A stretch of 64,000 nucleotides of DNA from Litoreibacter albidus (GTDB lineage: Bacteria > Pseudomonadota > Alphaproteobacteria > Rhodobacterales > Rhodobacteraceae), in contig NZ_FNOI01000004.1 of NCBI RefSeq assembly GCF_900107015.1, positions 124,001-188,000 of the forward strand. The letters run 5' to 3'. Below are positions 27,729 to 36,844 of the stretch, in pieces (position 1 is the stretch's first letter; each line of letters starts with the position of its first letter). Both the position numbers and the translations under genes were made by a program. The notes below the pieces were generated by a model. That model made no database searches, was not told the origin of the DNA, and saw only the letters and a program-made list of their open reading frames with translations.

Positions 27729-28520
27729 ATGCTACGTTCCGTCGTTTTTCTAGCTGCCCTCACCCTCGCCTCGCCCTCCGTCGCCGCACAATGCGGGAAC
27801 AGTGCTGGCGGGTTCAACGCGTGGAAAGCAGCCTTCGCAAGTGAGGCGGCGTCGGCAGGCGTTGGCCAGCGCGGACTCGCTGCCTTGGCTGGCACAAGCT
27901 ATGCGAAGCGCACGATTGCTGCGGACCGCAATCAGAAGAGCTTCAAGTATTCCTTGGATAAGTTCATGAAAGTGCGCGGCGCGGACACCATCATCGCCCA
28001 AGGCCGCAAACGCAAAGCCAAGAGCGCGGGCTTCTACAGCTCTCTAGAGCAAAAGTACGGTGTTCCCGCTGGAGTCATTATCGCCATCCACGGGATGGAA
28101 ACCGGCTTCGGCCGATTTATGGGCGACAGCAACGTCGTCTCTTCTATCGCGACTTTGGCCTACGACTGCCGCCGCTCCGACTTCTTCACCGGCCACACGT
28201 TAGCAGCCCTCAAGCTGGTCGACCGCGGTATCATCTCCCCGAACTCCGTGGGCGCGAAACACGGCGAAGTCGGTCACACGCAATTTCTGCCAGGTAATGT
28301 GCTGAAATACGGCCAAGACGGAAACGGCGACGGTCGCATTGACCTGAACAACCTATCGGACGCACTGGCGTCCACGGCGAATTTCTTGAAAGGAAAGGGC
28401 TGGAAGCGCGGCGCTGGATACCAAGAGGGCCAAGCCAACTTCGCGGTGATCAAGCAATGGAACGCGGCTGGGGTGTACCAAAAGGCAATTGCCATCATGG
28501 GCGGCAAGATCGACGGGTAA
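27729..28520 (+). CDS. Lytic murein transglycosylase, MltB-like
   Basis: A 263-residue secreted cell-wall enzyme that cleaves the glycan strand with anhydromuramic acid formation. The signal peptide covers residues 1-20 (VVFLAALTLASPSVAAQ). IIAIHGMETGFGRFMG near residue 118 carries the catalytic Glu of the MltB family, and GEVGHTQFLPGNVLKYGQDGNGDGRIDL near 178 is the second conserved block (key residues G-Q-F-P and D-G-D-G). No lipobox is evident. An open frame continues upstream, but the signal peptide defines this ATG. A strong terminator follows. Confidence 0.9.
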   Translation: MLRSVVFLAALTLASPSVAAQCGNSAGGFNAWKAAFASEAASAGVGQRGLAALAGTSYAKRTIAADRNQKSFKYSLDKFMKVRGADTIIAQGRKRKAKSAGFYSSLEQKYGVPAGVIIAIHGMETGFGRFMGDSNVVSSIATLAYDCRRSDFFTGHTLAALKLVDRGIISPNSVGAKHGEVGHTQFLPGNVLKYGQDGNGDGRIDLNNLSDALASTANFLKGKGWKRGAGYQEGQANFAVIKQWNAAGVYQKAIAIMGGKIDG

Positions 28521-28547
28521 CCCCGCGAAATCTACCCCTGGATGTAG

Positions 28548-28578
28548 AAGAGCCCCGCTAGACCAGCGGGGCTCTTTT
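28548..28578. terminator. Bidirectional intrinsic terminator
   Basis: A 12-bp stem (AAGAGCCCCGCT with AGCGGGGCTCTT) with a 5-base loop, followed by TT. It separates the convergent transglycosylase and stress-flavoprotein genes and can act on both strands. Confidence 0.82.
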
Positions 28579-28581
28579 CGT

Positions 28582-29091
28582 TTATGCGGCAGCGGCGAAG
28601 TTAATCACCTTGTGTGTGCCAGCGTCCGCAGTTCCATCGCCCATATTGGCGCGCAGAACCTCGAAGCCGAACATCAGCGGGTTGCCCGGAGAGGACCAAA
28701 TGGCAGCTTCACGCAAAGGCATGTGCAGCAGGCAAATCTTTTTGTCCTCGCGACCATCTTCAAAGAAGGCGGCCGCTACAGCGGTCCAGATTTCGTCCAG
28801 CTTCGCCTCATCTTGGCTTTGATGGATTGGGCCTGACAAGCACGCGTAGTAATCTTGCGACGTGCTTTGGACGCAGAAGTGCGCCGTGCTGCCCTGCCCC
28901 ACCGCACGCACCAAGTCGGTGTCGGTCGATGTGATGAACCACAATTCGCCCGTGTCACGGTCGAAGTAGTGGGTCATCGGCTGCATGTGCTGGCCAGAGC
29001 CTTCGACCCCAAGCATGCCCGCACGGATATCATCAAGCTGGTCGAACAGTTGGCCACGGGCATCGGTTTCAGTACGGTCAGTGTCAGCCAT
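28582..29091 (-). CDS. Pyridoxamine 5'-phosphate oxidase-like general stress protein
   Basis: A 169-residue flavin-binding split-barrel protein. MLGVEGSGQHMQPMTHYFDRDTGELWFITSTDTDLVRAV shows the PNPOx-like core (key parts: GQ-MQPM and ELWFITS), as in the B. subtilis GSP26 group; the binding partner may be FMN, FAD or F420. It starts 2 bases after the CsbD stop, so both share the EcfG-type promoter at 29326-29350, which fits a general stress role. Confidence 0.85.
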   Translation of the reverse strand: MADTDRTETDARGQLFDQLDDIRAGMLGVEGSGQHMQPMTHYFDRDTGELWFITSTDTDLVRAVGQGSTAHFCVQSTSQDYYACLSGPIHQSQDEAKLDEIWTAVAAAFFEDGREDKKICLLHMPLREAAIWSSPGNPLMFGFEVLRANMGDGTADAGTHKVINFAAAA

Positions 29092-29093
29092 GA

Positions 29094-29288
29094 TTAGCTC
29101 GCCATGAAGCTGTCGACTTCGGCGCGCGCTTCTTCCTTGGTTTTCCCGTATTTCTGCTGCAGCAGGCCTTCGATCTCTTCGCGCTTACCTGCGGCTTGAT
29201 CCAACTCGTCGTCGGTCAGCTCACCCCATTTTGCTTGGGCTTTGCCCTTCCACTCTTTCCAGTTGCCTTCGACTTGATCCCAATTCAT
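29094..29288 (-). CDS. CsbD family stress protein
   Basis: A 64-residue hydrophilic protein starting MNWDQVEGNWKEWKGKAQAK and continuing WGELTDDELDQAAGKREEIEG, the CsbD signature. AAAGGAA lies before the start. Members are induced by general stress in many bacteria, with unknown mechanism. The upstream promoter matches the alphaproteobacterial sigma-EcfG consensus, and the gene heads a two-gene unit with the flavin-stress protein. Confidence 0.93.
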   Translation of the reverse strand: MNWDQVEGNWKEWKGKAQAKWGELTDDELDQAAGKREEIEGLLQQKYGKTKEEARAEVDSFMAS

Positions 29289-29325
29289 CTCGTATTCCTT
29301 TCATTCGGTTACGGTATGAAGGGAC

Positions 29326-29350
29326 AACGGGCCGCGGCCCGAAATGTTCC
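29326..29350 (-). promoter_or_regulatory. Sigma-EcfG (general stress response) promoter
   Basis: On the minus strand GGAAC is followed by 16 bases and then CGTT, an exact match to the EcfG consensus GGAAC-N16/17-CGTT. The -10 end is 38 bases before the CsbD start. The spacer is a GC-rich palindrome (GGGCCGCGGCCC). Confidence 0.72.
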
Positions 29351-29389
29351 GGATCGCAGGGGAAATCCGCCGACAAGTCCGGCAGAACG

Positions 29390-30376
29390 TTAGAGCGTCC
29401 CGGGAACGACTTGATCTGGGGGACGGTGGCCGTCTGCGAAGGTCTTGATATTCAGCAGGACTTTTTCGCCCATCTCTAGGCGCCCCTCACGGGTCGCCGA
29501 CCCCATATGCGGCAACAGCACCACGTTTTTTAACTCGCGCAAGCGCGGGTTGATTTGGGTGCCGTGCTCAAACACATCCAAGCCCGCCCCCGCCAAATCG
29601 CCAGCCCGCAGCATCCGCGTCAGCGCGTTCTCGTCAATGACCTCCCCACGGGACGTGTTTACGATCACAGCGTCGGGCTTCATGAGCTTTAGGCGGCGTG
29701 CGTTCATCAAGTGATAGGTCGAGGGCGTATGCGGGCAGTTGATCGACACAACGTCCATCCGCGCGATCATCTGGTCGAGGCTCTCCCAATAAGTTGCCTC
29801 CAAGTCGTTCGCGATGCCCTCATGAACCTTTTTACGGTTGTGGTAGTGGATCTGCATTCCAAACGCACGTGCGCGGCGCGCCACAGCCTGCCCGATCCGC
29901 CCCATGCCAAGAATGCCAAGACGGCGCCCAGAAATGCGCCCTCCCATTAAGGCCGTCGGGGACCAGCCGTCCCAGTCACCCGATTGCATGACCGCGAGGC
30001 CTTCGGGAATGCGGCGGGTCACCGCCAGAATCAGCGCCATCGTCATATCGGCGGTGTCTTCCGCCGCAGCCCCCGGTGTGTTCGACACGAGTATCCCGCG
30101 CTGACGTGCGGTGTGCACATCAATGTGGTCCACCCCCGCACCGTAGTTGGCGATCAGCTTCAGCTTTTCGCTCGCTTGCCCAAGAAGCCCCGCGTCAATC
30201 TTATCCGTCAATGTCGGGACCAGCACATCAGCGGTTTTTACGGCCTCTACCAGTTCTTCCCGTGTCATGGGTACGTCGTCGGACCGCAAGGAGACATTGA
30301 ACAACTCTGTCATTCGGGTCTCTACATGCTCGGGCAACCGTCGCGTCACGACAACACTCAGCTTCTGGTTTGGCAT
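29390..30376 (-). CDS. D-isomer-specific 2-hydroxyacid dehydrogenase (glyoxylate/hydroxypyruvate reductase-like)
   Basis: A 328-residue NAD(P)-dependent dehydrogenase. LGILGMGRIGQAVARRARAFG near residue 155 is the Rossmann loop; VSINCPHTPSTYHLMN near 215, VIVNTSRGEVIDENAL near 240 (Arg) and GLDVFEHGTQINPRL (Glu), then LLPHMGSAT (His) near 290 supply the catalytic Arg-Glu-His triad. Likely substrates are glyoxylate or hydroxypyruvate. It appears monocistronic; its stop is 101 bases before the CsbD start. Confidence 0.92.
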   Translation of the reverse strand: MPNQKLSVVVTRRLPEHVETRMTELFNVSLRSDDVPMTREELVEAVKTADVLVPTLTDKIDAGLLGQASEKLKLIANYGAGVDHIDVHTARQRGILVSNTPGAAAEDTADMTMALILAVTRRIPEGLAVMQSGDWDGWSPTALMGGRISGRRLGILGMGRIGQAVARRARAFGMQIHYHNRKKVHEGIANDLEATYWESLDQMIARMDVVSINCPHTPSTYHLMNARRLKLMKPDAVIVNTSRGEVIDENALTRMLRAGDLAGAGLDVFEHGTQINPRLRELKNVVLLPHMGSATREGRLEMGEKVLLNIKTFADGHRPPDQVVPGTL

Positions 30377-30491
30377 AAGGGCTCATCCTTGAGTGGAATT
30401 TCTGCACCCATAGTGACAAGATCGCAGCCAAAGGGGCAAGCCAAGAAATGCCCCGCATAAAACAAGCGCAGCAGTGCAAGCAGGACGATTA

Positions 30492-30992
30492 ATGAAACGG
30501 GTTATCAAGATTGCGGCTTTGGTCGCATGTTTGCTATGGTCTCCAGTGCTGGCCCTCGCCGCAGAGCGTGGCCCCGTCACCAACCTACCGCTTCCGCGCT
30601 TTGTTTCGCTGAAGGCCGCCGAGGGCAACGTGCGTCGCGGCCCATCCCTGTCCCACCGCATCGACTGGGTATTTAAGCACCGCAATATGCCTTTGCAGAT
30701 CGTAGCAGAGCACGGCCACTGGCGACGCGTCATCGACCGCGACGGCGCAGGCGGTTGGGTCCATTACTCCTTGTTGTCCGGCTCCAGATTCGGCCTGATC
30801 GAGGAAGACATGTCCCCGATCTACAAAACCGCAGACACCGGCTCGCTTATCGTGGCACACGCTGAAATGGGCGTCGTCGCGCGGCTGGGGCAATGCGATA
30901 AATACTGGTGCCGCGTGACTGTAGACGGCGCAAAAGGCTGGATGCCCCGCGAAAAAATGTGGGGACTTATGCCCGGAGAGATCCGCGAGTAG
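30492..30992 (+). CDS. Secreted SH3-domain protein
   Basis: A 166-residue exported protein. The signal peptide is MKRVIKIAALVACLLWSPVL...ALA (about 24 residues). Two bacterial SH3-like repeats follow: LKAAEGNVRRGPSLSHRIDWVF with GGWVHYSLLSG, then APAETGS-like region with VVARLGQCDKYWCRVTVDGAKGWMPREKMWG. It probably binds cell wall or another envelope partner. I took the ATG at the signal peptide rather than one six codons upstream. Confidence 0.85.
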   Translation: MKRVIKIAALVACLLWSPVLALAAERGPVTNLPLPRFVSLKAAEGNVRRGPSLSHRIDWVFKHRNMPLQIVAEHGHWRRVIDRDGAGGWVHYSLLSGSRFGLIEEDMSPIYKTADTGSLIVAHAEMGVVARLGQCDKYWCRVTVDGAKGWMPREKMWGLMPGEIRE

Positions 30993-31007
30993 CCGTCCGC
31001 GACAGTG

Positions 31008-31835
31008 CTAAACCAAAAAGCTGAACCGCGCCGCCACATCTCGCCACAGCGCCTCTGACGCGGCAGTCAGAAGCTGGCCCTTGCGCATCGTGGGATGGTA
31101 CGCACGCCCGTCCAGAAGGCGCGCGACACCGCCAGCTTCTTGGTAAATCAGCACACCCGCCGCGTGGTCCCACACATTGAGCATCCCGTTCAGGCAAAAC
31201 TGCGCCCCGCCCTGAGCCAGCGTGCGGTACTCATGGCAAGAACAGCGCAACGACAACGTTCGCCGAAATGCTGGTAGCTCTGCCGCGATCTTCGCTTGCT
31301 CCGCTTTGGTGAACAACGAAATGCCAACAAACCCGAAACAATCGGTCGCCTCTGCCGGCGCATCCAACAAGAGCCGCCGGCGCTTGCCCTTCGCGTCGCG
31401 AAACCATGCGCCCTGTCCTTTTTGCGATACGATCCAATCGTCGTAGCTAGGGTCATACAGCATGCCGAACACTGTTTCCCCGTCCTCAACGACCGCTAAA
31501 ATCACACCGTAGGTAGAGAGCCCGTGGGCGAAGTTCCACGTTCCGTCGATGGGATCAATGACAACGACCTGCCCCTGCCCCACGCGGTCTAGAATAGAGG
31601 CGTCAGCGGACACCGCCTCCTCCCCCACAATCGCAGCGTCGGGCAGCAGCTTTGCCACTGCCGCCGCAATGGCTAGCTCAGCCGCACGATCGGCAACCGT
31701 CACCAGATCATCTGGGGCCGATTTGCTGTCGATGTCAGACGTATCCAGATTGCGAAAGAACGGCCTGACTTCTTTGGCCGCAACATCGCGGACGATCTGG
31801 ATAAGCGCGTCCACCTGCTCAGACGTAAGGCTCAC
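31008..31835 (-). CDS. Inositol monophosphatase family protein
   Basis: A 275-residue Mg2+-dependent phosphatase. AIVGEEAVSAD near residue 68, VVIDPIDGTWNFAHG near 95 (DPxDGT metal site) and VWDHAAGVLIYQEAGG near 222 (WDxAAG) are the three family motifs. The substrate may be inositol phosphate, histidinol phosphate or 3'-phosphoadenosine phosphate (CysQ-like); nothing in the sequence decides this. It overlaps the M3 peptidase by 4 bases, so the two are co-translated. Confidence 0.9.
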   Translation of the reverse strand: MSLTSEQVDALIQIVRDVAAKEVRPFFRNLDTSDIDSKSAPDDLVTVADRAAELAIAAAVAKLLPDAAIVGEEAVSADASILDRVGQGQVVVIDPIDGTWNFAHGLSTYGVILAVVEDGETVFGMLYDPSYDDWIVSQKGQGAWFRDAKGKRRRLLLDAPAEATDCFGFVGISLFTKAEQAKIAAELPAFRRTLSLRCSCHEYRTLAQGGAQFCLNGMLNVWDHAAGVLIYQEAGGVARLLDGRAYHPTMRKGQLLTAASEALWRDVAARFSFLV

Positions 31836-33859
31836 GCCACGTTATCTAACCCGCGCCCCTTTAACAAAGCCTCCACCCCCGGTAGCCGCCCACGGAACTC
31901 TGTGTAAAGCTCGTCCGCCTCACGCAGCCCGCCGACGGACAGGATATGTGTCTCCAGTTTCTGCGCCGTGGCCCCATCGAATGCGTCACCTGCGTCCTCG
32001 AATGCCTCAAATGCATCTGCGTCCATGACCTCTGACCACATGTAGCTGTAGTACGCGGACGAATATCCGTCCCCAGCGAAGACATGCGCGAAATGTGGCG
32101 TGGCGTGGCGCATCCGGATCGCGGGCGGCATGCCCATCGCGTCCAGAATTTCGCTTTGCCGCGCCATCGGATCGGCGGGCGCGTCGCCTGAGTGGAATTC
32201 CAGATCAACCATCGCGGAGGCGACGTATTCAACGGTCGAGAAACCTTGATCATACGTGCCCGCGTCCAGCATACGCTTTAGCATATCAGCGGGCATGGGC
32301 TCGCCGGTCTCCGCGTGGGTCGCGAATTTTTGCAACACTTCAGGGACCTCCAACCAGTGCTCGTACAGCTGGCTGGGCAATTCAACAAAGTCACGTGCCA
32401 CGGACGTGCCGGAGATGGATTCGTAAGTCACATCGGACAGCATCTGGTGCAAAGCATGACCAAACTCGTGGAACAGCGTCCGCGCGTCGTCGTAGCTTAA
32501 CAAGGCGGGGCTGCCTTTCGCCGGTTTAGCAAAGTTGCAGACATTGATCACATGCGGGCGGATGTCGGCGCGCAGTTTTTGCTGCGACTGCATGGCAGAG
32601 CACCACGCACCGGACCGCTTGCCGCCCCGTGCAAAGTAGTCACCGATAAACACCGCGATGTGCTTTCCATCTCGGGTGACATCCCATGCGCGGGCGTCAG
32701 GGTGATGCAAATCGGCGGTGATCGGCGCGAACTGCAAACCAAAAAGGCGCGTCGCACAGTCAAACGCGGCCTCAATCATCCGGTCCAGTTGCAAGTAGGG
32801 CTTGATCGCGGCCTCGTCCAAGTCATGCTCCGCCGCGCGGCGTTTTTCGGAATAATAGCGCCAATCCCAAGCTTCCAGATCGCCGTTGATCCCGTCCGCA
32901 TGCATCATTTCCGTCAGCTTTTGGGCGTCCAGATCGGCTTGCGCCTTTGCTGGGTGCCAAACTTGCGTCAGCAAATCGCGCACCGCGTCCGGCGTTTTGG
33001 CCATTTCGGTTTCCAACTTGTAGCTCGCAAAGTCTTTATACCCCAACAGTTTGGCCCGCTCTTCGCGCAACTTCAGGGTTTCCGCAGCGATGGCGCGGTT
33101 GTCGGTGTCGCCGCCGTTGGCGCCGCGTGCGACCCAAGCCTCATAGGCCACTTCACGCAGGTCGCGTCGCGGTGAAAACTGCAAGAACGGCACGATCAGT
33201 GAGCGCGACAACGTCAGCAGATAGCCGTCCTCGCCAGCGGCGTCAGCCGCCGCGCGGGCCGTTGCCACGACGAAATCCGGCAAGCCTTCAAGAACCTCCT
33301 CCGACAGCGGCATGGACCAGTCCCGCTCATCCGCCAGCAGGTTCTGGGTGAACTGCGTCCCGATCACTGCAAGCCGTTCTTTGACCTCTTTCAAACGGTC
33401 AAAATCAGCCCCTTCCAACTGCGCGCCAGCGCGCACGAAACCGCGCCGCGTCAGCTCCAGCACCCTCAATTGTTCCGCCGTCAGGTTCAAATCGTCTCGC
33501 TTGTTCCACAGGGTTTCGACGCGGGCGAACAGCTTGGGGTTCATCGAGACTTCCGATCCCCATGCCGCCAGCTTCGGGGAAAACCCGCGCTGCAACGCTT
33601 CGCGGGCCGGATTGCTGTCAACGCCAGCAAGCATGTAAAATGGCGCCAGAACCTTGTGCATTGCCTCACCCATCAGTTCCAACGCGTCGATCGTGTTCTC
33701 GAACGTTGGCGCGTCGGCATTATCCGTGATTGTGGCCAGTTCAGCGCGCGCTTCGTCCAACGCGGCGTCAAATCCCGGGGCGAAATCATCATCAGATATG
33801 TCGGCGAATGGCGGCAGGCCGAAGGGGGTATTCCAGTCAGCGAGAAGAGGATTGGTCAT
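31832..33859 (-). CDS. M3 family zinc peptidase (Dcp/oligopeptidase A type)
   Basis: A 675-residue cytosolic metallopeptidase that degrades short peptides. TLFHEFGHALHQML near residue 460 has the HExxH zinc site, and the third ligand Glu follows in VELPSQLYEHW. The N-terminus NPLLADWNTPFGLPPFADI is typical of the Dcp branch. The start is set at the MTNPLL codon; a longer in-frame start eight codons upstream does not fit the family. Its stop overlaps the phosphatase start. Confidence 0.93.
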   Translation of the reverse strand: MTNPLLADWNTPFGLPPFADISDDDFAPGFDAALDEARAELATITDNADAPTFENTIDALELMGEAMHKVLAPFYMLAGVDSNPAREALQRGFSPKLAAWGSEVSMNPKLFARVETLWNKRDDLNLTAEQLRVLELTRRGFVRAGAQLEGADFDRLKEVKERLAVIGTQFTQNLLADERDWSMPLSEEVLEGLPDFVVATARAAADAAGEDGYLLTLSRSLIVPFLQFSPRRDLREVAYEAWVARGANGGDTDNRAIAAETLKLREERAKLLGYKDFASYKLETEMAKTPDAVRDLLTQVWHPAKAQADLDAQKLTEMMHADGINGDLEAWDWRYYSEKRRAAEHDLDEAAIKPYLQLDRMIEAAFDCATRLFGLQFAPITADLHHPDARAWDVTRDGKHIAVFIGDYFARGGKRSGAWCSAMQSQQKLRADIRPHVINVCNFAKPAKGSPALLSYDDARTLFHEFGHALHQMLSDVTYESISGTSVARDFVELPSQLYEHWLEVPEVLQKFATHAETGEPMPADMLKRMLDAGTYDQGFSTVEYVASAMVDLEFHSGDAPADPMARQSEILDAMGMPPAIRMRHATPHFAHVFAGDGYSSAYYSYMWSEVMDADAFEAFEDAGDAFDGATAQKLETHILSVGGLREADELYTEFRGRLPGVEALLKGRGLDNVA

Positions 33860-33909
33860 AGGGTCTAGCTCCTTTGTGCCCAACCTATGCGCTTACGCGC
33901 CGGATGCAA

Positions 33910-34707
33910 TCAATCCTGACCGGGTTGGCGCATATGCCGTTCGAATCTGCGTAAAGCCAACGACAAGGTGACCGTCAGTGTCAGGTATATGAGCGCCACC
34001 ACGTTGTAGGTCTCAAAGTAGCGAAAGTTCCCCGCCGCAGTGACTTTACCCAGTTGGGTAATGTCGCCCACCCCTAGAACGGAGACCAAGCTGGAATCTT
34101 TGACCATCGCGACAAAGTCATTGCCCAGCGGTGGCAGAATAGTGCGAATAGCTTGCGGGAAAACGATGTAGCGAAACCGTTGCCAGCGGTTCAATCCAAG
34201 CGTCTGCGCCGCCTCCACCTGCCCGTGATCTACAGAGGCAAGCCCCGCGCGAAACACCTCCGCGATGAACGCAGAATAGCCGATGGCAAGCGCCAGTGTG
34301 GCCCGCCACAAGAGCGGAAATTGCCGCGTGCGGATGAGTTCCACATCAAACGGTTGAAGCGCCCAATTCGCCAGCGCCACCAACCCCGGGGCCAGAACGA
34401 ACGCCACATAGAGCAGCAATACGATGATCGGGATGCCGCGCACGACTTCGGTGTAGAACCGCGCAATCTGGCGGACGATGATGCTGCGGGAGGTGGACAT
34501 CAACGCCAGCCCAAGGCCCATCAATGTCGCAACCGTGAAGCCGACCAGCGTGACAGTCACCGTAATCTTGATGCCCTTGGACAGCGTGCCAAGCACCTGC
34601 GAATACAGCTCATCCGCCACCACTTGGTAGCCCAGATAGGCAACGACGCCCCCAAGCAGCACCAGCCAATAGGGGAAGTCGTCAGAACTTTTTGATGGGC
34701 CAAGCAC
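33910..34707 (-). CDS. Polar amino-acid ABC transporter permease
   Basis: A 265-residue inner-membrane permease with about five helices. FYTEVVRGIPIIVLLLYVAF near residue 97, YSAFIAEVFRAGLASVDHGQVEAAQTLGL (the EAA loop, near 155) and PPLGNDFVAMVKDSSLVSVLG mark the HisM/GlnP family. The substrate-binding gene lies 7 bases upstream. No ATPase gene of the set is adjacent, so the transporter must borrow one. Confidence 0.92.
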   Translation of the reverse strand: MLGPSKSSDDFPYWLVLLGGVVAYLGYQVVADELYSQVLGTLSKGIKITVTVTLVGFTVATLMGLGLALMSTSRSIIVRQIARFYTEVVRGIPIIVLLLYVAFVLAPGLVALANWALQPFDVELIRTRQFPLLWRATLALAIGYSAFIAEVFRAGLASVDHGQVEAAQTLGLNRWQRFRYIVFPQAIRTILPPLGNDFVAMVKDSSLVSVLGVGDITQLGKVTAAGNFRYFETYNVVALIYLTLTVTLSLALRRFERHMRQPGQD

Positions 34708-34714
34708 CTAGAAT

Positions 34715-35503
34715 TTAGCCGCCGAGTTTGTAGTCCAAGAACCACTTCTTATTGAGCGCATCCAAGGTCCCATCCTTATCCATATCAGCGATGGCCGCGT
34801 TGATCGGCGCGACCAGTTCGGACCCTTTGGGGAAGATGAAGCCGAAGTCCTCGGTGCCCAGTTTTTCGCCCACGATCTTCAACGCACCCTCCGATGCGGC
34901 CACATAGCCGTTGCCCGCCGTGCTGTCAGTCAACACCAGATCAACGTCGCCCGTGCGCAGCGCTTGCACGCCCGCGCCGAAGGTCTCAAACTTGATGATG
35001 CGCGCATTTTCCTCGTTGCCATCCAGCACGTCGTAGACGCCCACATAAAACGGTGTGGTCCCCGGCTGTGCCGCCATCAGCAAGTCTTCGTCCGCCGCAA
35101 AGGACGCAGCATCGTTGAACCGGTCTTCATCACCGCGGACCATCATGATCATCTCGGACGTCATGTAGGCGTCGGAAAAGTCGACTTTTTCCTTGCGATC
35201 ATCACGAATGGTGATGCCGGTCATCCCCATATCATACTGCTCTTGCGAGACGGCAGGGATCATCGCGTCCCAGCTTGTATTCTCATAAACCACTTTGAAA
35301 TTCAGACGCTTGGCAATCTCCGCAACCGCATCGTACTCCCAGCCAATTGGTGTGCCAGTGCCTGGCTCGATGAATTGCAGGGGCGGGTAAGCGTTCTCGG
35401 TGGCAACGACGACCTCTTTGCCGTCCAAGTCGGGCAAATTCCCGTCGGCCAGAGCAGTGGTCGCGGTAAGGGCGGCAAGTGCCGCGGCAGCGAAACGAAG
35501 CAT
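34715..35503 (-). CDS. Periplasmic amino-acid binding protein of an ABC transporter
   Basis: A 262-residue SBP_bac_3 protein. A signal peptide covers residues 1-19 ([18 protein letters not shown]). The mature part has [14 protein letters not shown] near residue 30, [36 protein letters not shown] and [12 protein letters not shown]. These are the amino-acid contact segments of the glutamine/arginine/cystine group. The specificity is not readable. It is the first gene of the pair with the permease. Confidence 0.92.
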   Translation of the reverse strand: MLRFAAAALAALTATTALADGNLPDLDGKEVVVATENAYPPLQFIEPGTGTPIGWEYDAVAEIAKRLNFKVVYENTSWDAMIPAVSQEQYDMGMTGITIRDDRKEKVDFSDAYMTSEMIMMVRGDEDRFNDAASFAADEDLLMAAQPGTTPFYVGVYDVLDGNEENARIIKFETFGAGVQALRTGDVDLVLTDSTAGNGYVAASEGALKIVGEKLGTEDFGFIFPKGSELVAPINAAIADMDKDGTLDALNKKWFLDYKLGG

Positions 35504-35603
35504 GGATCAGGTTCCCTGATTTGTTGAACTACGGGAACCTATCTGCCACCCATAGGGAATGGCAAGGCAAGCCGTCCAAACCATTCGCCGCGTGTACCGT
35601 CGT

Positions 35604-35867
35604 TCAGGCTTTTTTCGCGGCTGGTTTCTTTTTGGCTTCCAACGCTTCAAGACGCGCCGTCAGGGCTATGTTTTCTTCACGCGCCTTCTGCGCCATCAGT
35701 CGCACGGCTTCAAACTCGTCGCGTGTGACGAAATCGCGGTCAGCCAACCAGCGGTCCATCATGCCTTTAAGGGCATTGTCGGCCTCGCCTTTGGCACCTT
35801 GGGCCACACCCATCGCGTTGGTCATCAGTTGCGACATGTCGTCGAAAAATTTGTTACGGGTCTGCAT
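35604..35867 (-). CDS. ubiK: UbiK-type ubiquinone accessory factor
   Basis: An 87-residue BMFP-domain protein starting [20 protein letters not shown], then an amphipathic helix, [20 protein letters not shown] and a coiled-coil end with a short lysine/alanine tail (KKKPAAKKA). UbiK supports the soluble ubiquinone-synthesis complex and binds lipid. It is divergent from lgt across a 92-base gap, a common arrangement in this order. Confidence 0.85.
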   Translation of the reverse strand: MQTRNKFFDDMSQLMTNAMGVAQGAKGEADNALKGMMDRWLADRDFVTRDEFEAVRLMAQKAREENIALTARLEALEAKKKPAAKKA

Positions 35868-35959
35868 CTAATCACTCCTTCGTCACCTGCCCCTATATGG
35901 GTCGGGTTGAGCGCGCGCACAAGGTTGACTTCGTCGCAGCCTCAGCGCACCAACCGCTT

Positions 35960-36844
35960 ATGACAATATTTGCCCTGCCCTTCCCCGACATCAGCCCCGA
36001 AATCTTCACCTTGGAGTTGGGGAGCTTCGCCTTTTCGCTGCGCTGGTACGCCCTTGCTTATATCGTTGGACTCATCGTTGCGTGGCGCATCGTCGTGGGC
36101 CTGATGAAACGTCCCGCATTGTGGGGCGAGGGCGGCGCGCCGATGACCAAGGACCAGCCGGAGGATCTGCTGACGTGGATCATCCTAGGCGTCGTATTGG
36201 GCGGGCGCCTAGGCTACGTGATGTTTTATCAGCCGGGATACTACCTGTCGAACCCTGCAGAAATCCTGAAGGTATGGGAGGGCGGCATGTCCTTCCATGG
36301 CGGATTTCTTGGGGTTGTGGTCGCGGGGCTTGCCTACTGCTGGAAGTACAAACTACCCGCGATGCGCGTCGGTGACGCGGTGGCTGTGTCCGCGCCCATC
36401 GGCCTGATGCTGGGTCGTATCGCCAACTTCATCAACGCGGAACTTTGGGGCCGCCCGACCGATATGCCGTGGGGCTTCGTGTTCCCCGGACAGGCGGCAC
36501 AAGACTGCCCGGGCGTGGATGGGCTCTGCGCGCGCCACCCCTCGCAACTATATGAAGCTGGTCTTGAGGGGTTGCTACTCGCGACCGTGATGCTGTGGCT
36601 GGCATACCGCCGTGGTTGGCTCATGCGCCCCGGCGCAATGATCGGTGTGTTTTTAACCGGCTACGGCTTGGCCCGTGGCTTCGTCGAATTCTTTCGCCAG
36701 CCTGACGCGCAATTCGTCTCGGACGGCAACCCGCTCGGCTTGGCGTGGCATCTCGGCGGCTATGGACTGACAATGGGGCAAATCCTGTCCCTTCCGATGA
36801 TCGTGCTGGGGCTGGCCCTGATCGTGCGGGCCAAACGTCGATGA
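35960..36844 (+). CDS. lgt: Prolipoprotein diacylglyceryl transferase
   Basis: A 294-residue inner-membrane enzyme that adds diacylglycerol to lipobox cysteines. [16 protein letters not shown] near residue 88, [14 protein letters not shown] near 115 (His of the HGGL block), and [21 protein letters not shown] near 155 (key N-E-GR) are Lgt signatures; [13 protein letters not shown] supplies another. There are seven hydrophobic segments. I used the internal ATG that gives the family N-terminus; the frame is open 21 codons further. It overlaps the methyltransferase gene by 4 bases. Confidence 0.94.
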   Translation: MTIFALPFPDISPEIFTLELGSFAFSLRWYALAYIVGLIVAWRIVVGLMKRPALWGEGGAPMTKDQPEDLLTWIILGVVLGGRLGYVMFYQPGYYLSNPAEILKVWEGGMSFHGGFLGVVVAGLAYCWKYKLPAMRVGDAVAVSAPIGLMLGRIANFINAELWGRPTDMPWGFVFPGQAAQDCPGVDGLCARHPSQLYEAGLEGLLLATVMLWLAYRRGWLMRPGAMIGVFLTGYGLARGFVEFFRQPDAQFVSDGNPLGLAWHLGGYGLTMGQILSLPMIVLGLALIVRAKRR

